Below, piece by piece: positions 35,295 to 43,751 of a DNA stretch of 64,000 nucleotides. The stretch is from Tumidithrix helvetica (lineage in GTDB: Bacteria; Cyanobacteriota; Cyanobacteriia; Pseudanabaenales; Pseudanabaenaceae): NCBI RefSeq assembly GCF_965232925.1, contig NZ_CBDDRA010000014.1:89426-153425 (forward strand). The letters run 5' to 3'. Positions within the stretch are counted from its first letter, which is position 1, and each line of letters opens with the position of its first letter. The translations under genes were made by a program, and so were the position numbers. The notes under the pieces are model-generated. The model did not search any database and was not told the origin of the DNA. It saw only the letters and a program-made list of their open reading frames with translations.

Positions 35295-35328
35295 CGCGTA
35301 GGGGCAATTCATGAATTGCCCCTACGCG
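35295..35328. repeat. 34-nt perfect palindrome, second copy of the GGGGCAATTCATGAATTGCCCC family
   Basis: Arms of 17 nt pair perfectly. The core equals that at 4655-4690, while the outer stem bases (CGCG here, CATT there) differ yet remain complementary. A partial copy of one arm (GGCAATTCATGATTCGCGCG) lies immediately to its left at about 35279-35298. It is in the spacer after the helicase gene. Confidence 0.85.
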
Positions 35329-35460
35329 ATGTCCGAATAGCGAATTCTTGGTCACGATCTCAACATATTCCCTAGCCACAGGGATGCATATGTCTTGTGC
35401 ATTACTTTTTAAGTGAAGCAGGCTTGCTAGCGTTGGGCATGGCTCTATTCTTCATTACCT

Positions 35461-36081
35461 ATGATCGCTGCACATCAAACCTACTATACGGTTCATAACC
35501 TGACTGCTGAAGCGGCATTACAAAAGCTAAAGGAAGGCAACGATCGCTACGTTCTCGATCATGTCGAGCATCCCCATGAAGGAGCCCAACGCAGGGTAGA
35601 TCTCTCCGTTGCCCAACATCCCTTTGCAATCGTATTGGGGTGTGCTGATTCTCGCGTCGTGCCTGAATTAATTTTCGATCAGGGTGTTGGCGATCTATTT
35701 GTGCTCAGGGTTGCAGGACATATTGCTGACGATGCCGTGATTGCCAGTATTGAGTTTGCAGTCGAGCATCTCGGCACGCGACTCGTTGTAGTACTGGGGC
35801 ATGAGAGATGTGGTGCAGTGATGGCTGCGATCGAACATGCCTTTTCCGAGGGGAAACTCAATTCCCTCATTAGCTACATTGAGCCTGCGGTAAAGGCTGG
35901 TCAGGAGGTAGGGGGCGATGTGGTTACCAATACCGTGAAAGCTCACGTAAATCTGATGGTAAAAGCGCTCCAATCGACAGATCCCATTTTGTCCCACGAG
36001 GGGATGACTGGAACCCTGAAAATTGTACCTGCCTATTACCGATTGGCAACGGGTAAGGTGGATTTTCTCGACATGGAATGA
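35461..36081 (+). CDS. Beta-class carbonic anhydrase
   Basis: 206 residues. It interconverts CO2 and bicarbonate. Zinc ligands are C61 in GCADSR, H114 and C117 in GHERCG; the catalytic dyad Asp63-Arg65 is intact. The sequence is close to bacterial clade B enzymes (FDQGVGDLFVLRVAGHI, ASIEFAVEHLGTRLVVVLGH). It has no signal peptide and is shorter than carboxysomal CcaA, lacking the C-terminal extension that binds CcmM, so it is probably a cytosolic housekeeping enzyme. It is convergent with pyrD, 27 bp apart. Confidence 0.93.
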   Translation: MIAAHQTYYTVHNLTAEAALQKLKEGNDRYVLDHVEHPHEGAQRRVDLSVAQHPFAIVLGCADSRVVPELIFDQGVGDLFVLRVAGHIADDAVIASIEFAVEHLGTRLVVVLGHERCGAVMAAIEHAFSEGKLNSLISYIEPAVKAGQEVGGDVVTNTVKAHVNLMVKALQSTDPILSHEGMTGTLKIVPAYYRLATGKVDFLDME

Positions 36082-36108
36082 AAATCTAGTTCACGGTCGC
36101 GCTCCGAA

Positions 36109-37251
36109 TTACGAATGTTGCTTGATTTCGCGATGCGCCAAACCAACTGCTTGAGAAATCTGCTCTAGCCCTTCAGCCTCAAGCTTTTGGACTAAACCGC
36201 TGAGAATTTCGCGCACGACCAAAGGCCCTTGATATACCCAACTCGTATAGATCTGCAAGAGAGATGCCCCAGCAATAATTTTTTGCCAAGCATCCTCTGC
36301 GGTAAAGATTCCACCCACCCCCACAATTGGCATCTTGCCTTCTGTAGCTTGCCAAACTAGGCGGATTACTTCCGTCGATCGCTGCTGTAATGGCTTTCCA
36401 CTAATACCCCCTGCTTCGTCTGCGATCGCTTTACCCGTGATGGGGGTAATGCTTGTTTTGAGGTCTTGACGGCTAATCGTGGTGTTTGTGGCAACGATCC
36501 CAGCCACCTGGTTAGATTGGCAGACAGCCGCGATCGCGTGAATATCGGCATCGTTCAGATCGGGCGCAATCTTGACGAGGATGGGTAGGGCGCGATCGTT
36601 CTCTGACTGAAGTGCTGCGAGAATCCCCCCTAACTGGTCTGCTGCTTGCAAATCTCTCAGCCCAACGGTGTTTGGGGAACTCACATTCACCACAAAATAA
36701 TCGCCAAACTGTTTCAGCAAACGAAAACTCTGGAGATAATCGTCCTTTGCATCTTGTAAAGCCGTAATTTTTGATTTACCGAGGTTAATACCTAAGGGCA
36801 CAGTGGATTTTGTGCGGGAATCTTGGCGATCGAAATATTCCGCTAAATAGGCAGCAGTAGGTGCCGCTCCGCGATTGTTAAACCCCATGCGATTGAGGAT
36901 AGCCAGATCGGCAGGTAGGCGAAATAGGCGCGGTTTGGGGTTGCCCGTTTGAGCGTGGGCTGTAATCGTTCCTACCTCTGCAAAGCCAAAACCAAAGCTA
37001 GCCCAAGCCCCTATACCCACTGCATCTTTATCAAAGCCTGCGCCCAAACCAATTGGGTTAGGAAATTGAATGCCCCAGAGATTTTGTTGCAAGCAAGGAT
37101 GTTGATATTGGCAGGCAGCACGAACGATCGCTTGCAAAGGGGTTAATTCGCTGACCTTTTGACAGGCCGCGATCGCCAAACGATGAGCCATTTCAGGATC
37201 GAGGGCAAACAACCAGGGACGCAACCCATATTGATAGACTTGACTCAACAT
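36109..37251 (-). CDS. pyrD: Dihydroorotate dehydrogenase (quinone), class 2
   Basis: 380 residues from ATG 37251 (MLSQVYQYGLRPWLFALDPEMAHR), which matches the usual N-terminus; a TTG-started frame 19 codons longer is less likely. It oxidises dihydroorotate to orotate and passes electrons to quinone. Visible are the N-terminal membrane-associating helix, NPIGLGAGFDKDA, AEVGTITAHAQTGNPKPRLFRL (in part), NRMGFNNRGA, the catalytic Ser region VNVSSPNTVGLRDLQ, and the FMN phosphate site VGVGGIFTAEDAWQKI and LLQIYTSWVYQGP. Divergent from gvpG with a 74-bp shared promoter region. Confidence 0.96.
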   Translation of the reverse strand: MLSQVYQYGLRPWLFALDPEMAHRLAIAACQKVSELTPLQAIVRAACQYQHPCLQQNLWGIQFPNPIGLGAGFDKDAVGIGAWASFGFGFAEVGTITAHAQTGNPKPRLFRLPADLAILNRMGFNNRGAAPTAAYLAEYFDRQDSRTKSTVPLGINLGKSKITALQDAKDDYLQSFRLLKQFGDYFVVNVSSPNTVGLRDLQAADQLGGILAALQSENDRALPILVKIAPDLNDADIHAIAAVCQSNQVAGIVATNTTISRQDLKTSITPITGKAIADEAGGISGKPLQQRSTEVIRLVWQATEGKMPIVGVGGIFTAEDAWQKIIAGASLLQIYTSWVYQGPLVVREILSGLVQKLEAEGLEQISQAVGLAHREIKQHS

Positions 37252-37325
37252 AGAAACTAAAGTAACAGTAACCACAACTCTAGGATAAGGTTGTACAAGC
37301 TCAAGCAAATATATGGAATTTCCCT

Positions 37326-37577
37326 ATGGTATGGCAGCTACTCACTTGGCCGCTTGATAGCCTAATTTGGATTGCTGAACAAATCGACGAACGCGCTTCA
37401 GCCGAATTAGATCGAACGGAAAATTTACAAAAGAAACTGACGACACTCCAGCTTCGCTTCGATCTAGGAGAAATTAGTGAAGCAGATTTTGTCGAACAAG
37501 AGCAAGAAATTTTAGAAGCCCTAGAAGCGGAATGGCAAGAAGCAAAAAAGAAAGAGCAAGAACAGGAAATGGAGTAA
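37326..37577 (+). CDS. gvpG: Gas vesicle protein GvpG (orphan)
   Basis: 83 residues. The pattern LIWIAEQIDERASAELD ... LTTLQLRFDLGEISEADFVEQE matches the GvpG family: an amphipathic N-terminal helix followed by a charged coiled coil. The end is extremely acidic/basic (EWQEAKKKEQEQEME). GvpG is a minor gas-vesicle assembly protein that normally lies among gvpF, gvpL, gvpJ and gvpA. None of these is in the window, so this copy is detached; a main cluster may lie elsewhere. Neighbours are pyrD (divergent) and a pentapeptide protein 91 bp downstream. Confidence 0.82.
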   Translation: MVWQLLTWPLDSLIWIAEQIDERASAELDRTENLQKKLTTLQLRFDLGEISEADFVEQEQEILEALEAEWQEAKKKEQEQEME

Positions 37578-37668
37578 TGCCATTTACCAAAACCTGTGTT
37601 TAGCTCGGATCTCAAATCCCGATCTGTCCCAATTTCAAAATGAGATTTGTAGAAATCGCAAATAAGCT

Positions 37669-38400
37669 ATGGAAGTAAACGAACTGATCCAAAAATACAA
37701 GGAAGGACGACGAGATTTTACAGGGGTTAACCTCAGTAAAGCCGACCTGAATGGAGCCGACCTCAGCCATGCAGATTTAAGTGGTATTAACTTGAGCGAA
37801 GCCAGTCTGTACGGAGCCGACCTTCGCAAAGTCAAATTAAACGGAGCCGATCTCAACGGCACGAAGCTCTATCGCGCCACTCTAATCGGAGCAAATTTGA
37901 GTGGCGCCGATTTGGGGCAAGCCGATCTCAGTGAGGCAAATTTAACTGAAGCCAAGCTCTATGGGGTTAATCTCTATAAAGCAATTTTAAATAAGGCAAA
38001 ACTGCCTAGGGCAAAGTTGAATGGCGCTAACCTCGGAAATACGAAGTTAGTGAAAGCCGATCTCAGCGATGCCATTTTGTCTGAGGCAAGGTTATTTGGG
38101 GCAAATCTGACCGAAGCGATTTTGCATCGGGCTGATTTAAGTCGCTCTTCCTTAAATGGGGCTAATTTAACGAGGGCAAATCTCAGTGAAGTCGATCTTA
38201 GCTATGCATACCTATATGGCGCTAGCTTCAGCGAGGCAGATCTGAGCGAGGCAAACCTTACGGGGGCAAACCTCAATGGAGCCGATCTTTCTAAAGCTAA
38301 CTTATGTAAAGCAAACCTTACCAAAGCTAAGCTTGCTGATGTCACTATGCTCGGAACCATCACTGAGGAAGCCAATTTAACGGGTGTAATCTGGTCTTAG
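37669..38400 (+). CDS. Pentapeptide-repeat protein
   Basis: 243 residues made almost entirely of A(D/N)LxX pentapeptides, about 40 in a row (ADLNGADLSHADLSG and so on), which fold as a right-handed quadrilateral beta-helix. It starts with the cap 'NELIQKYKEGRRDFTGVNLSKADL' (positions 3-26), closely similar to the segment before the pentapeptides of the triad kinase at 15403. No signal peptide. Such proteins are numerous in cyanobacteria and their function is mostly unknown; some mimic DNA, but nothing here points to that. Confidence 0.9.
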   Translation: MEVNELIQKYKEGRRDFTGVNLSKADLNGADLSHADLSGINLSEASLYGADLRKVKLNGADLNGTKLYRATLIGANLSGADLGQADLSEANLTEAKLYGVNLYKAILNKAKLPRAKLNGANLGNTKLVKADLSDAILSEARLFGANLTEAILHRADLSRSSLNGANLTRANLSEVDLSYAYLYGASFSEADLSEANLTGANLNGADLSKANLCKANLTKAKLADVTMLGTITEEANLTGVIWS

Positions 38401-38520
38401 GAGATTTCTAGTCAAGAAATTACCATGGTATAAGCATAAGTCGGACTTACCCCCTTTAATTCCCCCTTGCACCAGCCGCGAAGCGACTTCCCGCAGGGTA
38501 GGGGGAAGACTGGAAATATC

Positions 38521-38562
38521 TTGTTCCCTCCCTTTTGCAAGGGGAGGGCTAGGGTGGGGTAA
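38521..38562. repeat. GC-rich dispersed palindrome (TTGCAAGGGGAGGG type), copy 1
   Basis: TTGTTCCCTCCCTTTTGCAA followed by GGGGAGGGCTAGGGTGGGGT. The other strand of 62195-62236 carries the same element. CCCTCCC and GGGAGGG arms can pair. It lies in the 239-bp spacer between the pentapeptide gene and ssb together with other C/G-tract repeats from 38449. Confidence 0.8.
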
Positions 38563-38639
38563 TTTTGAAACAAGAAATGTTCTTAAGTGATGATGAGGTA
38601 GTTTCGACTTTGCTCAACCACCTCATCATCAAGATCTAG

Positions 38640-39137
38640 CTAGAAAGGAATGTCGTCGTACTGGGCTTCGTTATCAAGGGGGGGAGCTGCGATCGGCACA
38701 GATGCAGATGGGGCGGCTTTACTCGCAGCTTTGCTTGGGGGTTTGCTGCTAGTACTACTAGGCTGAGCGGTGGCTTGACTGCTAGAACTACTAAAGCTGC
38801 TGGCTGTGCTGCTAGCCCCACCTGCACCGAGATTGACGCTGCCTAAATTGTGAATGCGTTGAGCAGTTAGTTCTGTGCGTTTTTCTTTATAAGTGCCTTT
38901 GTCAAAGCTTTCAATGCGCAAGCGACCCTCGATCACGACGCGATCGCCTTTGTGATATTGCTCCATGATATTGTCGGCGAGGTTATTCCAGCCCACGACC
39001 TTGAGGCGATAGGGACTTTCATCAGCTCGCGAGCCATCAAACTGGACTAAAAACGATGCGATCGCATTTTGATTGTCTGGTGTACGTCGCAGTTCAGGCT
39101 CGGTCACAATTTCAGCCATCAAAGTAAAGGTATTCAT
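38640..39137 (-). CDS. ssb: Single-stranded DNA-binding protein
   Basis: 165 residues. The OB-fold (about 1-105) begins NTFTLMAEIVTEPELRRTPDN and includes KVVGWNNLADNIMEQYHKGDRV (in part) and GRLRIESFDKGTYKEKRTEL. A Ser/Ala/Pro-rich flexible linker follows, and the tail ends in the acidic DDIPF that recruits replication and repair proteins. It is shorter in the OB region than E. coli SSB and matches the cyanobacterial/plastid-type variant from memory. It may be one of two ssb genes. Confidence 0.9.
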   Translation of the reverse strand: MNTFTLMAEIVTEPELRRTPDNQNAIASFLVQFDGSRADESPYRLKVVGWNNLADNIMEQYHKGDRVVIEGRLRIESFDKGTYKEKRTELTAQRIHNLGSVNLGAGGASSTASSFSSSSSQATAQPSSTSSKPPSKAASKAAPSASVPIAAPPLDNEAQYDDIPF

Positions 39138-39383
39138 GCCTCTAGACCCAATCTATAAAGACTACAGCTAAGCATGATAACATCCTGCTTTTAGCAGCAG
39201 ATCGGAAATTTTCACCCTTGGTTTACCATTTTTTGTCATCTGTTTCGCATTTGGCGATCGGATCTGGTCGGATAGGGCTACACTATCATCAAAAATACAG
39301 CTCAGGATTTAGTGATGCAAATCAAGACTTTTCGTTTACACTTTGGCAATAATGGATTAGTAGCATAGTCAAAGGTGCTTACC

Positions 39384-40028
39384 ATGAATGCACTAATCAT
39401 GAGTATATTGGTTCTCGACGTAGGGATTCAGGCTGTGATTATCAACAATATATTTCGGGCGTATCAACGCAACAAGCAAAACGATGAGATTGAGGAAGAA
39501 GAAAATCTCACGCGTTATGAGTCCTATTCGCCTAGCGAACAGCAAAAAGGCTGGGAATTTAAAATTTTGCGAACCAATACGGGGGGCTTTCGCAATCGCA
39601 AAACGCTCAGGCAAGTTTGCATAGAGGAAGCGCGATCGGGCTGGATTTTGCTAGAAAAGTTAGACGATCAGCGGTTGCGTTTTCGTCGTCCGCTCGCCGC
39701 TAGAGAGAGAGATCATCTGTCAAAGCTCGATCCCTATCGTACCTATTATGGTATTCCTGCGATCGTTGAGACCTTGGTAACGGTCGGTGTGCTGTTGGCG
39801 ATCATGGGTGGCACTGCCTATTGGGGATTTAATAAAATGCAAGGTTTCTTTTCTAACCTGCAAACTAAACCTGTTCAGTCAGCTCCTACGCCTTTGCCAT
39901 CTAAGGAACCCCAGCCACCCAACGCAAAACCTAAGCCCTCCTCTACGCTACCAGCTAATCCTAAGCCAGTGAGTGAGATTGCCCCAAAGCCCTCTACAGT
40001 TCCAGCGCCCACACAATCGCCTAACTAA
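39384..40028 (+). CDS. Membrane protein with Pro-rich tail, unknown function
   Basis: 214 residues from ATG 39384, with AAGGTG seven bases upstream. An N-terminal helix (ALIMSILVLDVGIQAVIINN) is followed by a soluble domain (about 45-110, 'GWEFKILRTNTGGFRNRKTLRQVCIEEARSGWILLEKLDDQRLRFRRP', residues given only to mark the conserved stretch in pieces) and a second helix at about 125-145 (VETLVTVGVLLAIMGGTAYW). The last 65 residues are Pro/Lys/Ser-rich. Both ends likely anchor it in the membrane. The next gene, an exported peroxiredoxin, starts 9 bp downstream, so the two are probably co-transcribed. Confidence 0.6.
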   Translation: MNALIMSILVLDVGIQAVIINNIFRAYQRNKQNDEIEEEENLTRYESYSPSEQQKGWEFKILRTNTGGFRNRKTLRQVCIEEARSGWILLEKLDDQRLRFRRPLAARERDHLSKLDPYRTYYGIPAIVETLVTVGVLLAIMGGTAYWGFNKMQGFFSNLQTKPVQSAPTPLPSKEPQPPNAKPKPSSTLPANPKPVSEIAPKPSTVPAPTQSPN

Positions 40029-40037
40029 TGATTCACT

Positions 40038-40637
40038 ATGCCTAGCGATCGCATGTTTGCTCTCAGTTCTTACAAATTCCTTGTGAAGTTTTGTCTAGGC
40101 TTCTTGATTTGCCTGAATCTCACAGTTGTGTTTGCGTTTGGAAGTGCAGCGATCGCACAGGCTCCAGCCTATGCTTTGGGTGGTAAACAACCCACTCTTA
40201 ACCAGCCTGCCCCTGCATTTACCTTGCCGACCAATACGGGGTCAGGCAAAATCTCGCTATCTGACTTTAAAGGAAAGTGGGTGGTGATCTATTTTTATCC
40301 CAAGGACTTCACCACGGGCTGTACCTTGGAGGCAAGAAGGTTTCAACAGGACTCGACCCAATATTCGATCAAAAATACCCAGATTTTAGGCATCAGTGCG
40401 GATTCTGTAGATTCCCACGCAGAGTTTTGCGATTCCGAGGGATTGCAATTTCCGCTCCTCGCAGATACCGATGGTTCGGTTAGCAAAGCCTATGGCTCGT
40501 GGATGGGCTTTATGTCTTCTCGCCACACCTTTATTGTCGATCCTGATGGAGTCTTACGCGATCGCTTCCTTGATGTAAATCCTACAATTCATAGCAATGA
40601 GGTGCTATTGCGCCTAGAGGAATTGCAGGCATCCTAA
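40038..40637 (+). CDS. PrxQ/BCP-type peroxiredoxin, exported, without the usual resolving cysteine
   Basis: 199 residues. An N-terminal hydrophobic segment with SAAIAQAPAYA looks like a signal peptide, so the enzyme probably acts in the thylakoid lumen or periplasm. The thioredoxin-fold core has FKGKWVVIYFYPKDFTTGCT with peroxidatic C95, then ILGISADSVDSHAEF and SRHTFIVDPDGVLRDRF. In BCP/PrxQ enzymes the resolving Cys lies five residues after the first; here that place is Arg100 (CTLEAR). C131 could serve instead, or it works as a 1-Cys enzyme. Follows the membrane protein gene by 9 bp. Confidence 0.9.
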   Translation: MPSDRMFALSSYKFLVKFCLGFLICLNLTVVFAFGSAAIAQAPAYALGGKQPTLNQPAPAFTLPTNTGSGKISLSDFKGKWVVIYFYPKDFTTGCTLEARRFQQDSTQYSIKNTQILGISADSVDSHAEFCDSEGLQFPLLADTDGSVSKAYGSWMGFMSSRHTFIVDPDGVLRDRFLDVNPTIHSNEVLLRLEELQAS

Positions 40638-40671
40638 ACAGACGCGAAGGTAAAGAATCCCCTGCGTTCGT

Positions 40672-41349
40672 TCAGCACCAAGAAAGCTCTCCTGGGGGAT
40701 TGTGTAGCAACTCGCGGATATTCGCTTCGATGACGCGATATCCCACATTGCCGTTGAGTCGTTGTCGTCCTTCATTAAAAATTAGGGTTGGACTGACCGT
40801 AACGGTATGCTCTTTGTTCAATTCAAAATCTTTCGATAGCTGTGCGTAGGCATCACCACTGTCAAGCTGCTCCTCGATCGCGGCGATCGGCAGTCCCAAT
40901 TCCCTAGCGATTGCAAATTGAACCTTGCGATCGGAAATATTTGCGAGTTTCGTAAAAAAGGCTTCCCGACATGCCCAAACTGTTTTTTCAAAAACCTTTT
41001 CTTGCTTTTCGACGATACCCTTACTTTCTAAAAGTCGAACGGCATGAAGGAATAAATGACAGGAGGTCGAAGAAGCTGGAACTGCCTGCGTCCAAATATC
41101 TGGATGCACGGTAATGTGATTGAACTTTTCAACTACTTCTTTAACGTGATTGCTATATCCTTGTAAGCCCCCGCGATCGCGCCAACGATTCTCTAATTTC
41201 TCACGGGCATTCCCAAACACAGATACAAAGTGATAATCGATTGAGATCTGATCTTGAAAGGTTGTTTTCAATTCATCGAGCCGAATCTGGGCAATATAAG
41301 CCCAAATGCAGAGAACATCCGAAAAATAGAAAATGCGAATGGGTTCCAT
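40672..41349 (-). CDS. DsbA-family (FrnE-like) protein with single active-site cysteine
   Basis: 225 residues. The N-terminus RIFYFSDVLCIWAYIAQIRL is the DsbA/FrnE or 2-hydroxychromene-2-carboxylate isomerase-type active site, but the motif is C-I-W-A (C14, A17) instead of C-x-x-C. The helical insert and the cis-Pro loop TVSPTLIFNEGRQRLNGNVGYRVIEANI (in part) complete the thioredoxin-like fold. No signal peptide. With one Cys it is unlikely to form disulfides; a glutathione-type transferase/isomerase or holdase role is possible. It is convergent with the peroxiredoxin. Confidence 0.75.
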   Translation of the reverse strand: MEPIRIFYFSDVLCIWAYIAQIRLDELKTTFQDQISIDYHFVSVFGNAREKLENRWRDRGGLQGYSNHVKEVVEKFNHITVHPDIWTQAVPASSTSCHLFLHAVRLLESKGIVEKQEKVFEKTVWACREAFFTKLANISDRKVQFAIARELGLPIAAIEEQLDSGDAYAQLSKDFELNKEHTVTVSPTLIFNEGRQRLNGNVGYRVIEANIRELLHNPPGELSWC

Positions 41350-41523
41350 GATTTTTATGTTTAGCGATCGGACTTTAGTCCCGTACTTTCAGTTGCTGTC
41401 ATGCCAATTTTATTTAGGGTAAGCTTAATAAAGTTGGTTTATCGCGATCGCACGATAAATTTTAGTTAATCTAAAAATTTACCGAAATCGACGGTTTTCG
41501 ATCGATCTTCCAACCAGATCGTT

Positions 41524-43563
41524 TTAATCATGCCTTACTACCAAGTTAAGATCGACTGGCAAAAGAATTTCAAATTCAGTGCCCATGGTTAAAAGAGAAC
41601 CAGCATAGTAAGGCGATCGCAGGTTGAGCTTTCCTTTATGTTTTTCAGTAACAATCTGATGGCATATCGTTAATCCTAAGCCTGTTCCCTTCCCTGTTCC
41701 CTTTGTTGTAAAAAAAGTTTCAAAGATGCGCCCCTGAATTTCCTCAGGAATTCCAGAGCCATTGTCAGCGATTTTAACGGATATCCATTGCGTACTTGTC
41801 TCGGTAGAATCAGCTTCTGGATTTTGTTCCAAGCTACCCAGCGATGAAGATATTTCGATCTTAGGATGCCAAGGTTCTGGTTCTAGCAAAGAAGTAGAAC
41901 CCTCTTTTCCTATCTCATTAGATGTTTGCTGCTCATTATAAAGATCGGGAAAGTCAGTCTTGGAAGAAGCCGAGGGTTGATTCGTTAAACTCAGGAGTAC
42001 ATCTGTGGCATTGCCAATGAGATTTAAAAACACCTGTATGAGTTGGCTGTGAAAACCTTGAATTAAAGGTAACTCACCATAACTCTTGACTACGTGAATA
42101 TTTTTAAGTCGAGAGTCTAAAATCATTAAGCTGCTTTCGATGCAGTCGTTGACATCAATATCGCTGGGTAGGGATAGCTTATCGGTGCGCGAAAAGCTCT
42201 GTAACCCACTTACCAGACGCATCAATTGTTCGCTACCAAATCGAATGCTTTTAATGACTTTGGGAAGATCTGTCTTGATAAACTCATAGTTCGTTTCTTC
42301 TTTTAGATCGATGGTTTTTGGGGAAGGTTGAGGTAGTTCGCTTTCATAGGTAGACAATATCTGGATGAGTCGCTCGGTATAGGTCGCAAGGTAGTCCATA
42401 TTGCCATAAATAAAATTTACTGGCGTGCGAATATCATGGGAAATCTCAGCTACCATCTGACCCAGACTTGCCATTTTATCAGTTTGAATCATGCGGTCTT
42501 GGGTTTGTTCTCGTAACAGTTGGGTCGCCAATTCGTGAATTTGCGACTGCGCCAAAAACAGATCGTGCACGTCCAGTAATTTGTGTATACCTCCTTCCAA
42601 TCGAACCACGATCGGCTCGTAGATTACATGCTGCGGTCTTTGCAAGCAATTTTGCATGGCTAAAACAACCGAGATATTGCCATGCAAAACTAAAAATTCT
42701 GGGTTGAGTTGTTCAAATAGAACTCGAAGCGGTCTTTTGTTGTATAGTTCCAGTCCATAGGGACGACTTAAAAATTCTAAGAATCGCTTTCGAGAAATCA
42801 TCCCTGCATAAATGCCGCGATTAAGCACAATTACTCCTGGCAAGCGTGGGTTTTCTTTAAAGACTTTTCTCACCACGGATCCGTGACTCTCAAGTTCGAT
42901 CGCAAAGTCATACAGCTTCATCTCTTGGAGAGTTAAGTCTAAAGAAACTTGATTGCTTAAAGCAGTCGAGGCAGTATCGCTATTTGTACCGCCAGACATA
43001 ACCATGAGGGGAATGAGTGACATCTTTCGAGCTAATTCATCTGTGGCAAATTTCCTAATATTTTTAATCTCATCTACCTCATTTTGTTTTTCTTTGTTTG
43101 GGTCAATGCCATGGGGTAAGACGATCCCTTTTTTCAATGGTTTTTGTATATGCTCGCTCTTAAGAAGTTCAGCAATCAAGGCTAGTTGGGTATCGCAGTT
43201 CTGTAGATCGAGTCTTGGCAAAAGGTCGGAAGCCCCCTGTCGAATCGCCCAACGTTGCTCTACTTGACGAATTTGCGTTTGTCGGGGATTGGTCAAAATC
43301 ACGATTGTGGCTGGATGACATTCCAAGCACCATCGACAAAGAGAACTTGCTAGGAGTATCGACGAGCCTGTATTTCGCAAACCAATATCTGCAACGATCG
43401 CATCGGGCATTTTATTACCTTCTCGTTGCATTTGCTCTAGCAACTGTAAAAGATCGGTATTAGGAGACTCCCAAGTCACGTCATACTGATGGGATGTGAG
43501 CATTTCATACCAAAGTTTTCCTTGCGCTTCAGAAAGCTGAACTAACAAAACGTTTTTTTGCAC
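41524..43563 (-). CDS. Sensor histidine kinase with N-terminal receiver-like domain
   Basis: 679 residues, GTG start. Residues 1-135 look like a degenerate receiver domain (VLLVQLSEAQGKLWYEMLTS, AIVADIGLRNTGSSILLA). The middle (about 205-340) is a ligand or CBS-like region (GVIVLNRGIYAGMISRKRFLEFL in part, VIYEPIVVRLEGGIHKLLDV). The HisKA domain has H376 in EISHDIRTPVNF; the ATPase domain has the N box LNLIGNATDVL near 513-523, G1 DNGSGIP near 600-606 and G2 GTGLGLTICHQI near 626-637. A 60-residue insert (about 527-590) separates N box and G1. No membrane helices. Rubisco activase-like gene lies 188 bp upstream on the same strand. Confidence 0.88.
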   Translation of the reverse strand: MQKNVLLVQLSEAQGKLWYEMLTSHQYDVTWESPNTDLLQLLEQMQREGNKMPDAIVADIGLRNTGSSILLASSLCRWCLECHPATIVILTNPRQTQIRQVEQRWAIRQGASDLLPRLDLQNCDTQLALIAELLKSEHIQKPLKKGIVLPHGIDPNKEKQNEVDEIKNIRKFATDELARKMSLIPLMVMSGGTNSDTASTALSNQVSLDLTLQEMKLYDFAIELESHGSVVRKVFKENPRLPGVIVLNRGIYAGMISRKRFLEFLSRPYGLELYNKRPLRVLFEQLNPEFLVLHGNISVVLAMQNCLQRPQHVIYEPIVVRLEGGIHKLLDVHDLFLAQSQIHELATQLLREQTQDRMIQTDKMASLGQMVAEISHDIRTPVNFIYGNMDYLATYTERLIQILSTYESELPQPSPKTIDLKEETNYEFIKTDLPKVIKSIRFGSEQLMRLVSGLQSFSRTDKLSLPSDIDVNDCIESSLMILDSRLKNIHVVKSYGELPLIQGFHSQLIQVFLNLIGNATDVLLSLTNQPSASSKTDFPDLYNEQQTSNEIGKEGSTSLLEPEPWHPKIEISSSLGSLEQNPEADSTETSTQWISVKIADNGSGIPEEIQGRIFETFFTTKGTGKGTGLGLTICHQIVTEKHKGKLNLRSPYYAGSLLTMGTEFEILLPVDLNLVVRHD

Positions 43564-43646
43564 TGGTATTTGAGCCCCAAAAACAGATCTCTAAATCTCT
43601 ATAATGGTAGCCTCCAAAAGGAAACGCAACCTACAAACAATAACCA

Positions 43647-43669
43647 AAGATTAACCTTTGGTTAATCTT
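43647..43669. repeat. Hairpin AAGATTAACC/GGTTAATCTT between activase and kinase genes
   Basis: A perfect 10-bp stem with a three-base loop in the 188-bp spacer. The T/A composition and position suggest either a partial terminator after the activase gene or a dimeric regulator site before the kinase gene. A further CCAAAG/CTTTGG pairing overlaps it. Confidence 0.5.
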
Positions 43670-43751
43670 GCACGAAAAGAACGAAGATCTTCATTTAGGA
43701 TTCAGTTCTTAGCCTAAATCGATTTGTACTCGCTGACTGAATCCCTATTCG

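Noticed and set aside
39314..39367. 17-codon frame MQIKTFRLHFGNNGLVA before the membrane protein gene
   Set aside because: Has an AGGA box and could be a leader peptide, but nothing else supports it.
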